Assembly (NCBI GenBank): GCA_003537575.1
Contig: DPRS01000036.1
Location: 3,398-67,397 of the forward strand
Length of the DNA: 64,000 nt
Reading direction: 5' to 3'
DNA from: Oxalobacteraceae bacterium
Lineage (GTDB): Bacteria; Pseudomonadota; Gammaproteobacteria; Burkholderiales; Burkholderiaceae_D
Position numbers and translations under genes: made by a program. The notes beneath the pieces are model-generated. The model saw only the letters and a list, made by a program, of their open reading frames with translations. It did no database searches and was not told where the DNA came from. Below, one piece after another: positions 1 to 7,821 of the stretch (position 1 is the first letter of the stretch; each line of letters starts with the position of its first letter).

Positions 1-72
1 AAGAAACTCCTCGATACGATGCAGTCATGGGAGCGCAGCAAGCCGCGCAAGATGCAGAATGTATCGTGTTGA
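1..72 (+). CDS. 3' end of a gene truncated by the window edge
   Basis: An open frame runs from the first base to a TGA at 70-72, giving 23 residues ending MQNVSC. The tail is rich in Lys and Arg. It is too short to assign to a family and could be chance. It would be convergent with nnrS. Confidence 0.25.
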   Translation, partial: KKLLDTMQSWERSKPRKMQNVSC

Positions 73-140
73 GCCATTGGTAGCAAGCATCATTGTATTG
101 AGGCTGCAACGCATGGAAAGATTGACAAGAATTTTATGAT

Positions 141-1337
141 TCAGCCTTCCTTGCCATCGATGCGGACTGCCATCAAATAAGGCGTGTATTTGACCAGGTA
201 CAGAGCAAAGGCGGTTCCCCAGCAGGCGGCGGCAATCACCAGCGCCGCATTGCGCAGGAAGCCGACTTCGATTGCGGCGGCAAAGCGCGCAATCACGCCG
301 ATTTGAATCAGGGCGTACATCCAGGTTTCCATTGCGCCGTTTTTGAGCAGACGGCCGGTATGGCCGAGCGCCGTGCGGGTGATCATGCCGATGATGAGCC
401 CGCCTATCGAGCCGATTGCCAGCACATGGAATGCCGCGGAATTGCTCACCACGCCAACGGCGGCCAGGCCCAGCAGCGCGAAGCCGACCGGAATCCAGCC
501 ATAGGAAACGTGCAGAATCCATAGCAAGGGGTTATGCAAGGTGGACAGGCTGCGCCATCCGCTCAAGCGCAGGAATTGCGACACGGCGGCGGCCAAGGCC
601 AGCGAAGCCACCAGTATCCGCGGCATTTGCGCAATCCATGCCAGGCTCGCCACCGCCGTAGTGGCGATGATGATCTTGTCGCGCATCGGGTCGGTGACGG
701 GTTTCACGCCAAGCACCGCATTTGCCGTGAAATTCGGGACGATGCGGCCGGCGATCACGGATTCGATCATGACGATCACCAGGATGGCGGCTTCCAGCGG
801 CGCCAGGCTGGAGATGGCCAGCCAGCCGTTGGCGGCGCCATGATAAATCGCATTGGCGGCAGTCAGCAGGGAAAGCAAGCCCACCAGGAACATGTTGCGC
901 CGGTTCCCCGATCTCTTCAAGACCCGGTACAGCGGCCAGGTCGCCAGCGGCAGGAAAGCCAGGTCGACAACGGCAGCCAGCAGCGGCGAAACCAGCATGG
1001 CGATGCGACCGGCGATCCACAGCAAGGCCAGCAGCGCCAGATGACGGCCGCGCGGAGTCCAGAGACCGGTCCAGTTGCGACCGGCGGTATACACGAAGCC
1101 AATGATGATGGCGATGGCAAAGCCGTACACCATTTCATGCACATGCCAGTTCAGGTCGATGTGCGCCAGCTGCGGCGCATAGCCGAAATAGCGCAGCAGC
1201 CAGACCGGTACACTGATGGCGGCGAATGCCGCAGCCAGCAAATAAAATGGCCGAAACCCAAGGGCGAACAAGGGATGGTTTGCCAGGGAATTTTGGGAAG
1301 GCATTGGTTGCGGCTCTTCAATGGTTAATAGCGACAT
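141..1337 (-). CDS. nnrS: NnrS family heme-copper membrane protein
   Basis: A 398-residue polytopic membrane protein with about 12 hydrophobic segments. The N-terminal HPLFALGFRPFYLLAA block and the following HVHEMVYGFA and GRNWTGLWTPRG blocks are hallmarks of NnrS. In the family this is a heme- and copper-containing inner-membrane protein, usually under NO control, that protects against nitrosative stress during denitrification. I chose the ATG at 1337 (MSLLTIEE); the frame stays open to a start at 1403, and an ATG at 1304 with GAAGAG upstream is also possible. The conserved HPLFALGF block begins shortly after 1304. An FNR/Nnr-type box sits about 125 bp upstream, which agrees with membership of the denitrification regulon encoded next door. 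Confidence 0.9.
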   Translation of the reverse strand: MSLLTIEEPQPMPSQNSLANHPLFALGFRPFYLLAAAFAAISVPVWLLRYFGYAPQLAHIDLNWHVHEMVYGFAIAIIIGFVYTAGRNWTGLWTPRGRHLALLALLWIAGRIAMLVSPLLAAVVDLAFLPLATWPLYRVLKRSGNRRNMFLVGLLSLLTAANAIYHGAANGWLAISSLAPLEAAILVIVMIESVIAGRIVPNFTANAVLGVKPVTDPMRDKIIIATTAVASLAWIAQMPRILVASLALAAAVSQFLRLSGWRSLSTLHNPLLWILHVSYGWIPVGFALLGLAAVGVVSNSAAFHVLAIGSIGGLIIGMITRTALGHTGRLLKNGAMETWMYALIQIGVIARFAAAIEVGFLRNAALVIAAACWGTAFALYLVKYTPYLMAVRIDGKEG

Positions 1338-1460
1338 GAAACGCCCGATAGAGAAATAAGCTGGGGTTCCATCCGGGACCAGAATACAGCTTTTTGCTGC
1401 CACGGTCGTGAATGGGCTGGTGGTTTGTAACGATATTAAGAATCGCTACCCTTAATGGAA

Positions 1461-1474
1461 ATGATTTGCATCAA
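1461..1474 (-). promoter_or_regulatory. FNR/Nnr-type box upstream of nnrS
   Basis: ATGATTTGCATCAA matches TTGAT-N4-ATCAA at all positions but the first. If centred at -41.5, transcription would begin near 1426, about 90 nt before the nnrS ATG. The same A-TGAT-N4-ATCAA form occurs before nosZ. The rest of the 1338-1684 gap shows nothing else clear. Confidence 0.65.
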
Positions 1475-1684
1475 TTTTTTCCAGCCGGGTTTTCATGCCA
1501 AGAATCGAAATAACTTGCAATTAATGCAATAAAAAACATCCTGCCCATTACCTGGCTCATCTTCCAAAAACTTAATTTCGATCATGTATTTGCCTAAGTG
1601 CAGCAGCTTAGGATGTATGTACGTTTGCAACGGCCGCTTGCCGGCCGCAGCGTTCATTCATTTACACAGAGGAAAAGTATCATC

Positions 1685-1942
1685 ATGCAAGTCGAAACCC
1701 TGAAAATTACCGGCATGAATTCAGACCAGTGTGCCGTCAATGTCAATGGCGTGCTGCGCGCGATCGAGGGCGTTGCCGATGTGAGCGTGTCTTTGCTGGG
1801 CAGCCAGGCGCAAGTTCTTTTTAATGAAAAAAATGTTAATTTGTCCGCATTGCAGGAAGCCTTGGCGCAAGCCGGCTTCGGTTCGGCAGTCGCGACGAAA
1901 GCCAAGGATCAGGGTAGCTGCTGCGGCGGTTGCTGCAGTTAA
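1685..1942 (+). CDS. Heavy-metal-associated (HMA) domain protein with CCGGCC tail
   Basis: An 85-residue protein with the ferredoxin-like HMA fold pattern of copper chaperones. The metal loop reads GMNSDQC, so the first Cys of the usual GMxCxxC is Ser; the second Cys is kept. The C-terminus carries a separate Cys cluster (SCCGGCCS) that could bind metal instead. The ATG at 1685 has AGAGGAAAAG just upstream; the frame is open to a GTG at 1598 but has no support there. It sits between nnrS and apbE on the opposite strand, in a copper-demanding denitrification region. A role in copper handling for NosZ or NnrS is inferred from context only. Confidence 0.8.
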   Translation: MQVETLKITGMNSDQCAVNVNGVLRAIEGVADVSVSLLGSQAQVLFNEKNVNLSALQEALAQAGFGSAVATKAKDQGSCCGGCCS

Positions 1943-1990
1943 TCCCCTCGCATTTCATTTCCGCACCAGCGGCTTGCCGCTGTTGTGAGC

Positions 1991-2018
1991 CATGCCGCCC
2001 ACCGGTAAGGGCGGCATG
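1991..2018. terminator. Strong hairpin between convergent HMA and apbE genes
   Basis: CATGCCGCCC (1991-2000) pairs perfectly with GGGCGGCATG (2009-2018) around an 8-nt loop. It lies between two convergent stop codons, so it probably terminates both. A smaller hairpin (CAGCGG/CCGCTG) lies just before it. The T-tract is weak (CCGTTTCTC). Confidence 0.55.
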
Positions 2019-2063
2019 TACCGTTTCTCGCAGTCACGCAAACCATCCCTTCGCCATCCCGCA

Positions 2064-3101
2064 TCAGCGAGCTTGCTGCGCCTCCAACCGCTTGCGCATG
2101 GCTTCGGTCATTTCCACGTTCCGCTTCGAATCGATCAGCATCACTTCCTTCAGGCCCAGCCGCTCTGACATCGCGCGCCAGTGCGCCGGCCCGGCAACGA
2201 ACAGCGGCTTTGAATGGCCATCCGAACGCGTGCCGGCATCCTTGCCGCCGGAAGTGATGATGGTGACCGAGGCCACCAGATCGGTGGTCTCGCCGGTGCG
2301 CGGATCGATGATGTGCGGGCGACGCTTGCCGTCCTTCATGAAATAGCGCTGATAGTCGCCGCTCGTGCCGATGGCTTCATTGTCGCGCAGCGTCACCACG
2401 GCGATCGAACCTTCCCCGCGCGGGTCCTGGATGCCGACTGTCCACGGCCGGTCGCCGGGGCGGCCGATCGCCAGCATGTTGCCGCCGACATTGATCAGCG
2501 CAGCCTTCACTCCTTGTGCGCGCAGGATCTGCGCTGCGCGATCCAGGGCGTATCCTTTCGCATAGCCGCCGAGATCCAGCATGACCGTCCTGTTGCTGCT
2601 GGAAATAGTCGTGCCATCGAAGCGCAGGTCGCTCATGCGAGGATTGGCATCGACCAGGCGCCGTATTTCCGCCGGGTCCGGCGACTTCGGCTTGATTTCG
2701 CTGGACTGGAATCCCCAGAGGCGGATCAGGCGGCCGATCGCCGGATTGAACAGGTTATCCGAGCTTTCCGCCAGCATGGTGGCGGCTTTCAGGATGTCGA
2801 CCATCTCGGCATCCGCCGCATAGGGCTCGCCACGCGCGATGGCGTCGTTGAGCGCAGTCAGCGCGCTCGGTTGCCATGCATGGAACTTGTGATGCAGCCG
2901 ATCGAATTCGCTCAGGACCTTCCCGCTCAATTCATCCGCGCGCTCCTGCGATTCGCCATAAATGCTGATTTCCACCCGCGTGCCAAATACATGCCCCTGA
3001 ACGCGGTGGATGGTTTCATTACGCGCGCATCCGTTCAGCAGGGTCAGCAGCATCGCTAGCGGCAACAAATATCGGCAAATGAATTGATGGGCTCGACGCA
3101 T
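2064..3101 (-). CDS. apbE: FAD:protein FMN transferase (ApbE/NosX type)
   Basis: A 345-residue periplasmic lipoprotein: a hydrophobic leader ends in LLNGC (Cys25). Family blocks include GTRVEISIYG, LFNPAIGRLIRLWGF, LDLGGYAKGYALDRA, NVGGNMLAIGRP and the metal-binding ASVTIITSGGKDAGTRSDG. ApbE enzymes attach FMN to a Thr in Na+-NQR, RnfG and NosR proteins. In nos clusters this gene is often called nosX and supplies flavinylated NosR; the NosR here carries the acceptor motif. The ATG at 3101 lacks a clear Shine-Dalgarno; a TTG at 3128 is an alternative. It is the last gene of the nosRDFYL-unknown-cytochrome series, separated from the cytochrome gene by a structured 153-nt gap. Confidence 0.92.
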   Translation of the reverse strand: MRRAHQFICRYLLPLAMLLTLLNGCARNETIHRVQGHVFGTRVEISIYGESQERADELSGKVLSEFDRLHHKFHAWQPSALTALNDAIARGEPYAADAEMVDILKAATMLAESSDNLFNPAIGRLIRLWGFQSSEIKPKSPDPAEIRRLVDANPRMSDLRFDGTTISSSNRTVMLDLGGYAKGYALDRAAQILRAQGVKAALINVGGNMLAIGRPGDRPWTVGIQDPRGEGSIAVVTLRDNEAIGTSGDYQRYFMKDGKRRPHIIDPRTGETTDLVASVTIITSGGKDAGTRSDGHSKPLFVAGPAHWRAMSERLGLKEVMLIDSKRNVEMTEAMRKRLEAQQAR

Positions 3102-3120
3102 GATATTGATGATGATTTGT

Positions 3121-3180
3121 CGTCGCAACCCGGGCCGTGAAAACCGCGCAAATGGAATTTGCGCATGCCCGGGTGCGACG
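3121..3180 (-). repeat. Bipartite intercistronic hairpin upstream of apbE
   Basis: Outer arms CGTCGCAACCCGGGC (3121-3135) and GCCCGGGTGCGACG (3167-3180) pair with a single bulged A. Inside them GCGCAAAT (3146-3153) pairs with ATTTGCGC (3157-3164) around a GGA loop. The element ends about 20 nt before the apbE ATG, in transcribed sequence if the operon reads through. It could be an mRNA stability, attenuation or translation-control element. Confidence 0.6.
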
Positions 3181-3254
3181 GGAAGAATGGAGCTTCCGGT
3201 TGAGGCTCATGGAAGGGACGCCGCGCCCGGCGACCCCCTGCCATGCAAGCAGAA

Positions 3255-3572
3255 TCAGCTGGCCTTGCTGATCATGTAGTCGACCACAGCCTTCACTTCA
3301 TCATCCTTCAGGCCGGGATTGCCGCCCTTAGCCGGCATCATCTTGAAGCCTTTGAGCGCGTTGGCATAGACCGCATCCTTGCCCTTGGACACGCGCGGGC
3401 CCCATGCCGCCTTGTCGCCCAGTTTCGGCGCGCCCATCAGGCCGCTGCCATGGCAGGAAGCGCAGGAAGCTTTGTATACCTGCTCCCCCTTGGCCAGGTC
3501 GCCCGCGTTTGCTGCCGGCGCTTGGACCAATGCCGCCGCGATCATGAACGGCAATAGTTTCAGAACTTTCAT
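3255..3572 (-). CDS. Small periplasmic cytochrome c (c5-like)
   Basis: A 105-residue protein with a Sec signal peptide (MKVLKLLPFMIAAALVQAPA) and one CASCH heme-binding motif. Downstream Met residues in ALKGFKMMPAKGGNPGL supply the likely axial ligand; the MPAKGG block is typical of class I cytochromes of the c5 type. GGAGAGATGTAA precedes the ATG. It lies within the nos gene series, so donation of electrons to NosZ or another periplasmic reductase is a reasonable inference. Confidence 0.9.
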   Translation of the reverse strand: MKVLKLLPFMIAAALVQAPAANAGDLAKGEQVYKASCASCHGSGLMGAPKLGDKAAWGPRVSKGKDAVYANALKGFKMMPAKGGNPGLKDDEVKAVVDYMISKAS

Positions 3573-3604
3573 TTACATCTCTCCATCTGGTTAATAAAAC
3601 GGGA

Positions 3605-4279
3605 TCAATCCCCGGCTTCCGCTTGCGCCGTCACTGCCGGTTCCAGCAAGGGATTGACCAGCAAAACGTCAAGCAAGTGAAAAAAGTTGACCAGGCAATC
3701 GGTGCCGGGTCTTGTAAAGGAATCGGCGCGCACCGCGCCATCCTCGCCATGCAGGTGATGCGGGAAGGTGGCGCATTCCGGATGCGTGGGCGCGGTGTCG
3801 ATGCGCAGCTCGGCTTCGCCCCAGCTCCAGCTCAGCATGTATTCGTCGGCGCTGAAATAGCGCACTTCCATCAGCAGCCCGCAGTCGAAAGACAGCAGCA
3901 GCGCATCCTGCGCCATCCGCACCGGCTCGGCCAGGCGATGCGCGTATTGCGTCTCCAGGCGCTCCTTCAGGACCATATGCACGCTAGGCTGCGCATCCCC
4001 ATCGACCGAGGCGGCGCCAAGCTGCGCCAGCATGTCGGCGCGCACGAACAGGCGGGTCTGCTCCAGGATCAGCGCGCCCAGATAATGATCATAGCCCGGA
4101 TGCTCATCCACCTGTCCGCTCCTGATTTTTTCCAGCAAGGCGGCTTCATTCTCGACTTCGTAGCGCTTGAGCATGGCCTTGCGCGATTCCCGCAATACGT
4201 AATTGGTCCTCGCATACAGTTTCTGCGTGTTTTCGGGATCGTCGTGCATATCCATTGCCTGATCGGTATCCAGTGTCAT
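3605..4279 (-). CDS. Unknown protein in the nos operon; C-terminal half resembles TumE/DUF6516
   Basis: A 224-residue soluble protein without signal peptide or membrane segment. The N-terminal half is charged and helical (TNYVLRESRKAMLKRY; HPGYDHYLGALILEQTRLF). The C-terminal half has blocks that recall the TumE toxin family (DUF6516): FSADEYMLSWSWGEAEL, RIDTAPTHPE, FPHHLHGEDG, then a helical end. The TumE likeness is my pattern reading and was not tested by a search. AGAGGG is well placed before the ATG, and only 10 nt separate it from nosL, so it is very probably co-transcribed with the nos genes. The function is unknown. Confidence 0.7.
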   Translation of the reverse strand: MTLDTDQAMDMHDDPENTQKLYARTNYVLRESRKAMLKRYEVENEAALLEKIRSGQVDEHPGYDHYLGALILEQTRLFVRADMLAQLGAASVDGDAQPSVHMVLKERLETQYAHRLAEPVRMAQDALLLSFDCGLLMEVRYFSADEYMLSWSWGEAELRIDTAPTHPECATFPHHLHGEDGAVRADSFTRPGTDCLVNFFHLLDVLLVNPLLEPAVTAQAEAGD

Positions 4280-4289
4280 CTTGTCCCTC

Positions 4290-4808
4290 TCAATGCATCT
4301 TGCTGTCGTTCGCCCCGGAAGGCTGGTTCAGCATGTCGGTAGTGATCTCCGCAAAGCGCACGATCTTCCCGCCCTCGTTCTTCACGAAAGTTTCGGCATC
4401 CTGCATGCTTGAAAAAGAGCCAAGGGTCGGCCCCATCGATCCGTTCTTCTTGCTGCCGATGACATAGATGGCGGTCCTGGCATCGATCCAGTTTCCTTGC
4501 GGATTTTCCCATGCGGTCTTGCCCATGTCCTGCACATGGATCGACGCAACCCCGCGCTTCTGCTCCGGCGTCAGCACGGTTGCGAACAACTCCATCAAGT
4601 CGCAAAAAAATTCCGGCGTCCCTTCAGCGTACTGCATCTGCGCCTTCGGTCCCGGATGATCCCGCAGCACCATGCCATCCAGAGAACAGACGGTATCGTT
4701 ACCCGGCTCCTGCGGCGTGGCCAGTTCGATCGACTTGCTGCAGGCGGCGAGTGCCGCCAGCAGCACCAGGCCTGACGCGGCCTTGCCGATCAGTCGAGTT
4801 GTTTTCAC
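4290..4808 (-). CDS. nosL: Copper chaperone lipoprotein NosL
   Basis: A 172-residue lipoprotein with lipobox LAAC (Cys23). NosL binds Cu(I) in the periplasm and helps deliver it to the NosZ copper centres through NosDFY. The metal-site region reads VCSLDGM (Cys41, Met46), a variant of the more usual C-x-x-C-G-M in which one Cys is absent. The start is GTG at 4808 with GGAGAT 5 nt upstream; it overlaps the nosY stop (GTGA), showing translational coupling. The downstream gene follows after 10 nt. Confidence 0.92.
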   Translation of the reverse strand: MKTTRLIGKAASGLVLLAALAACSKSIELATPQEPGNDTVCSLDGMVLRDHPGPKAQMQYAEGTPEFFCDLMELFATVLTPEQKRGVASIHVQDMGKTAWENPQGNWIDARTAIYVIGSKKNGSMGPTLGSFSSMQDAETFVKNEGGKIVRFAEITTDMLNQPSGANDSKMH

Positions 4809-5629
4809 TTGAATCTCCAGTTTGCAATCAAAAACGGTATGACAATCCAGCCCAGCATGATGCCTGCCAACACTGACGGCTGCGTCAGGTTTTCCGGCAT
4901 CACGGTCGCCAGTCCATACATGGCTTGCACCTGCTCGGAGCTGAAGATATTCAGCAGCCGGAAAACATCGGCAGGATTGAGCATCAGCAGCGCGCCGAAC
5001 ACCCCGCTGCTCAGGCTGCCCTGGCTTGCCACCAGCGCGCCGGTCAGCAGCAGGTCGAAAATCAGCACGAAGAAAAACCACAGCGCGATCGCCAGCCCGG
5101 AAGCGCGCATGCGATCCGACGTCAACACCGACACCAGCAACGACAGGCTGAGGAACGCCATGCCCATCAGGATCGCCGACAGCACGAAGCCGAGATAATG
5201 GTACAAGTCGGCGGTACCCAGTTGCGATGCCAGCGGCAAGAGGCCCGCGCCGAAGCCGATCACCGTCGAACAGGCCAGCGCCGCCGACAGGCCGAGATAT
5301 TTGCCCAGCAAGACCTCGAAGCGGGTGATCGGCATCGACAGCAGCAGCTCCAGCGAGCCGCGCTCGCGCTCTCCCACCACCGCATCGTAGCCGAGGATCA
5401 GCGCAATCAGCGGCACCAGATAAATCACCAGGCTGACCAGGCTGGCGATCGTCACATCGATCCCGCGAAAGCCGACCGAGCCCTGCTGCGCCGAGCCGAA
5501 ATAGGCAATCGCCAGCGCAAACAGCGAAAAGATCACGGCCACCGCCAGCACCCACAGGTTGCGGATGCGGTCGCGGAATTCCTTGCCGGCGATGATCCGC
5601 ACCTGTCGTAATTCCATACATTTAAACAT
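4805..5629 (-). CDS. nosY: ABC transporter permease NosY
   Basis: A 274-residue membrane protein with six predicted transmembrane segments. The block VGERERGSLELLLSMPITRFEVLLGKYLGL is typical of ABC-2 type permeases and NosY. With NosF and NosD it forms the NosDFY complex, which supports assembly of the [4Cu:2S] centre of NosZ. The ATG at 5629 has GGAGG 5 nt upstream and overlaps the nosF stop by 8 nt; MELRQ at 5617 is an alternative start. The 3' end overlaps the nosL GTG. Confidence 0.93.
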   Translation of the reverse strand: MFKCMELRQVRIIAGKEFRDRIRNLWVLAVAVIFSLFALAIAYFGSAQQGSVGFRGIDVTIASLVSLVIYLVPLIALILGYDAVVGERERGSLELLLSMPITRFEVLLGKYLGLSAALACSTVIGFGAGLLPLASQLGTADLYHYLGFVLSAILMGMAFLSLSLLVSVLTSDRMRASGLAIALWFFFVLIFDLLLTGALVASQGSLSSGVFGALLMLNPADVFRLLNIFSSEQVQAMYGLATVMPENLTQPSVLAGIMLGWIVIPFLIANWRFK

Positions 5630-6542
5630 GCTCGCCTCCATAACCGAGGAACAGGTCTTCCAGCGACGGTTCATGCACGACGATGTCCTGCACCGCGCCG
5701 GCCAGCGCGGATATCGCTCCCAGCACTTCGAGCTTGCGCCCTTGTGGACAGGCGACGCGCGCGCGATCCTCGCCGATCTCCATGTCGATGCCGGCCAGGC
5801 GCGCGAGCGCGCCATGGACATGCTGCGCCTGCCCCGGGCGCAGGCTGAGCTCGATCACCGACGGCAGCACCATCTGCGATCGCAGCTGCGACAGCGTCCC
5901 CTGCGCGGCGATACGGCCGGAATGCAGGATCACCAGCCGGTCCACCCGCTCCTGGATCTCGGCCAGGATGTGCGAGGTAATGACGATGGTGGCGCCCTCT
6001 GCCTGCACTTCCCGCAGGATGCGGTAAAAGTCATGGATGCCTTCCGGGTCGAGGCCGTTGGTCGGCTCGTCCAGGAAAATCAGGTCGGGATTGCCGAGCA
6101 GGACTTGCGCAAAACCGAGCCGCTGCCGCATGCCTTTCGAATAGCCGCGCACCCGGCGCGCGGCGGCGCCGGCCAGTCCGACGCGCTCGAGAATGGACTC
6201 ACACTCACGGCGCGGCACCTGCTTGAGGTCGGCGAACAGTCGCAGCACTTCCAGGCCGGTCAGGTTGTCATAGGTAACGAAACTCTCCGGCAGATAGCCG
6301 ATGCGCCGGCGCGCCTGGCGGAAATCGCGGCCGCCGGTCAAGGCGCCATGTACGCGGATTTCGCCACTGGTCGGCGCGATCAGCCCCAGCATCAGCTTGA
6401 ACAGCGTGCTCTTGCCGGCGCCGTTGTGGCCGATCAGCCCGAACATCTCGCCCCGGCCGACCGACAGGCTGACGCCGCCGAGCGCCTGCACGTCGCCAAA
6501 TCGTTTGGCAACATCAGTCACCTGTATGGGGTTGCTTGTCAC
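5622..6542 (-). CDS. nosF: ABC transporter ATPase NosF
   Basis: A 306-residue nucleotide-binding subunit. Walker A is GHNGAGKST (38-46), the signature region is YSKGMRQRLG (about 135-144, Lys-Gly in place of the classical SGGQ), and Walker B is LIFLDEP (155-161) followed by the NGLDP D-loop. It powers the NosDFY copper-site maturation complex. The GTG at 6542 has GGAG 8 nt upstream and lies inside the 3' end of nosD (29-nt overlap). Confidence 0.95.
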   Translation of the reverse strand: MTSNPIQVTDVAKRFGDVQALGGVSLSVGRGEMFGLIGHNGAGKSTLFKLMLGLIAPTSGEIRVHGALTGGRDFRQARRRIGYLPESFVTYDNLTGLEVLRLFADLKQVPRRECESILERVGLAGAAARRVRGYSKGMRQRLGFAQVLLGNPDLIFLDEPTNGLDPEGIHDFYRILREVQAEGATIVITSHILAEIQERVDRLVILHSGRIAAQGTLSQLRSQMVLPSVIELSLRPGQAQHVHGALARLAGIDMEIGEDRARVACPQGRKLEVLGAISALAGAVQDIVVHEPSLEDLFLGYGGEHV

Positions 6543-7821
6543 TCCATTTTCTCCAATCTTGATACAAAGGGCGCATGCGCGGCTGGCGGTCGACGATGCT
6601 GGGCGCGCGCAGCAGCGGGAATTGCCGCGCCACGAAACGCAAGGTCTGTATCGACGGACTCGACAGCACCAGCTTCAAGAGCGGGTATTGCCAGTTCAGA
6701 CGATCGACCACGTCGTTGGCCTCGTACGGCACGTCGCCGCGGCTGTCGCCGTTCTGGTCCCAGCCGCTGTAGTTGCTCCAGTAATTGCCCTCTGACTTGC
6801 CCCACTCGACGTCGCGCGAGGCGACATATTTGACCTGTTCGCGGTTGTCGACGAAATCGTTGCCGTCCACCTTGTTGTTGCCTGACCCGGCCGACACATG
6901 GGCGCCGATGCGATTGCGGATCACCAGGTTGCGGCGCACGGTGTTGTATTCGGCATCATAGATGAAAAAACCGCGCGCATTGCCGGCGACGACATTGTCC
7001 TCGACGATCGAGTCCTGGATGGTGCGCAGCATGATGCCGTGGTCGCTATTGCCCCAGGCCCTGTTGTTACGCACGGTCAGCTCGCGCACTTCCATCAGCG
7101 CCAGCCCGCCACGATTCATATAGGATTCGTTGTCTTCCCAGGTGCTGCGGTTGGTATTCATGTAATGCGTACCGTAGCGCAGATGGTGGATCCGGTTGCC
7201 GCGGAAGTGCGCATTGCGCGAGACATCGACATAGATGCCGTCGCGCGCAAAGCTGATGTTGTTGCCGATGATTTGCGCGCCATCGACGTTGTACACCTGC
7301 AGGCCGTTGCCGCGCGCGGTCGACTGCAGGTCGCGCCTGCCGGTAATGACGTTGCGGGACACGCGCGCATCCTTCAGGCCTTCCAGCCAGATGCCGAACA
7401 GATTGAATACTACCTCGCAATCCTCCACCTTCGGCCGGTCGGAGCCCGGCTCGAAATAGATGCCGGCGTTCTGCTCGACCTGCTCGATGCCGCTGTCGCG
7501 CACGATGAAGCCCTGAATCGTCACGTCGCTGGCGCGCACGCGGATCACGTCGCCGGAAAATTGTCCGCGAATCGTCGGGCGGTCGACCCCTTGCAGCACC
7601 AGCGGCTTGTCGATCAGCAGGCGCTCGGGGTAATCGCCGCGCAGCACCCGCACGGTGTCGCCGGGGGCCGCGGCGCTGATCGCGGCAGCGATCGATTCGC
7701 CTGGCTTGACCGTCAGCACCGCGCTCCAGGCGGTGCTTGCGACCATCCACAGCAGTCCGGCCAGCGCTGCGGCGCGGGCAAATGACGCTGTGGTTTTAGC
7801 CGTGTCCATCGCTGTCACCAT
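6514..7821 (-). CDS. nosD: Periplasmic copper-site maturation protein NosD
   Basis: A 435-residue protein with a signal peptide (hydrophobic residues about 14-33, then WSA) and a series of parallel beta-helix repeats such as NVITGRR, NNISFARDGIYVD and NRIHHLRYGTHYM. NosD is the periplasmic partner of NosFY in CuZ biogenesis and contacts NosL and NosZ. The ATG at 7821 overlaps the nosR TGA (ATGA). An internal ATG at 7809 is a weaker alternative. Confidence 0.95.
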   Translation of the reverse strand: MVTAMDTAKTTASFARAAALAGLLWMVASTAWSAVLTVKPGESIAAAISAAAPGDTVRVLRGDYPERLLIDKPLVLQGVDRPTIRGQFSGDVIRVRASDVTIQGFIVRDSGIEQVEQNAGIYFEPGSDRPKVEDCEVVFNLFGIWLEGLKDARVSRNVITGRRDLQSTARGNGLQVYNVDGAQIIGNNISFARDGIYVDVSRNAHFRGNRIHHLRYGTHYMNTNRSTWEDNESYMNRGGLALMEVRELTVRNNRAWGNSDHGIMLRTIQDSIVEDNVVAGNARGFFIYDAEYNTVRRNLVIRNRIGAHVSAGSGNNKVDGNDFVDNREQVKYVASRDVEWGKSEGNYWSNYSGWDQNGDSRGDVPYEANDVVDRLNWQYPLLKLVLSSPSIQTLRFVARQFPLLRAPSIVDRQPRMRPLYQDWRKWSDKQPHTGD

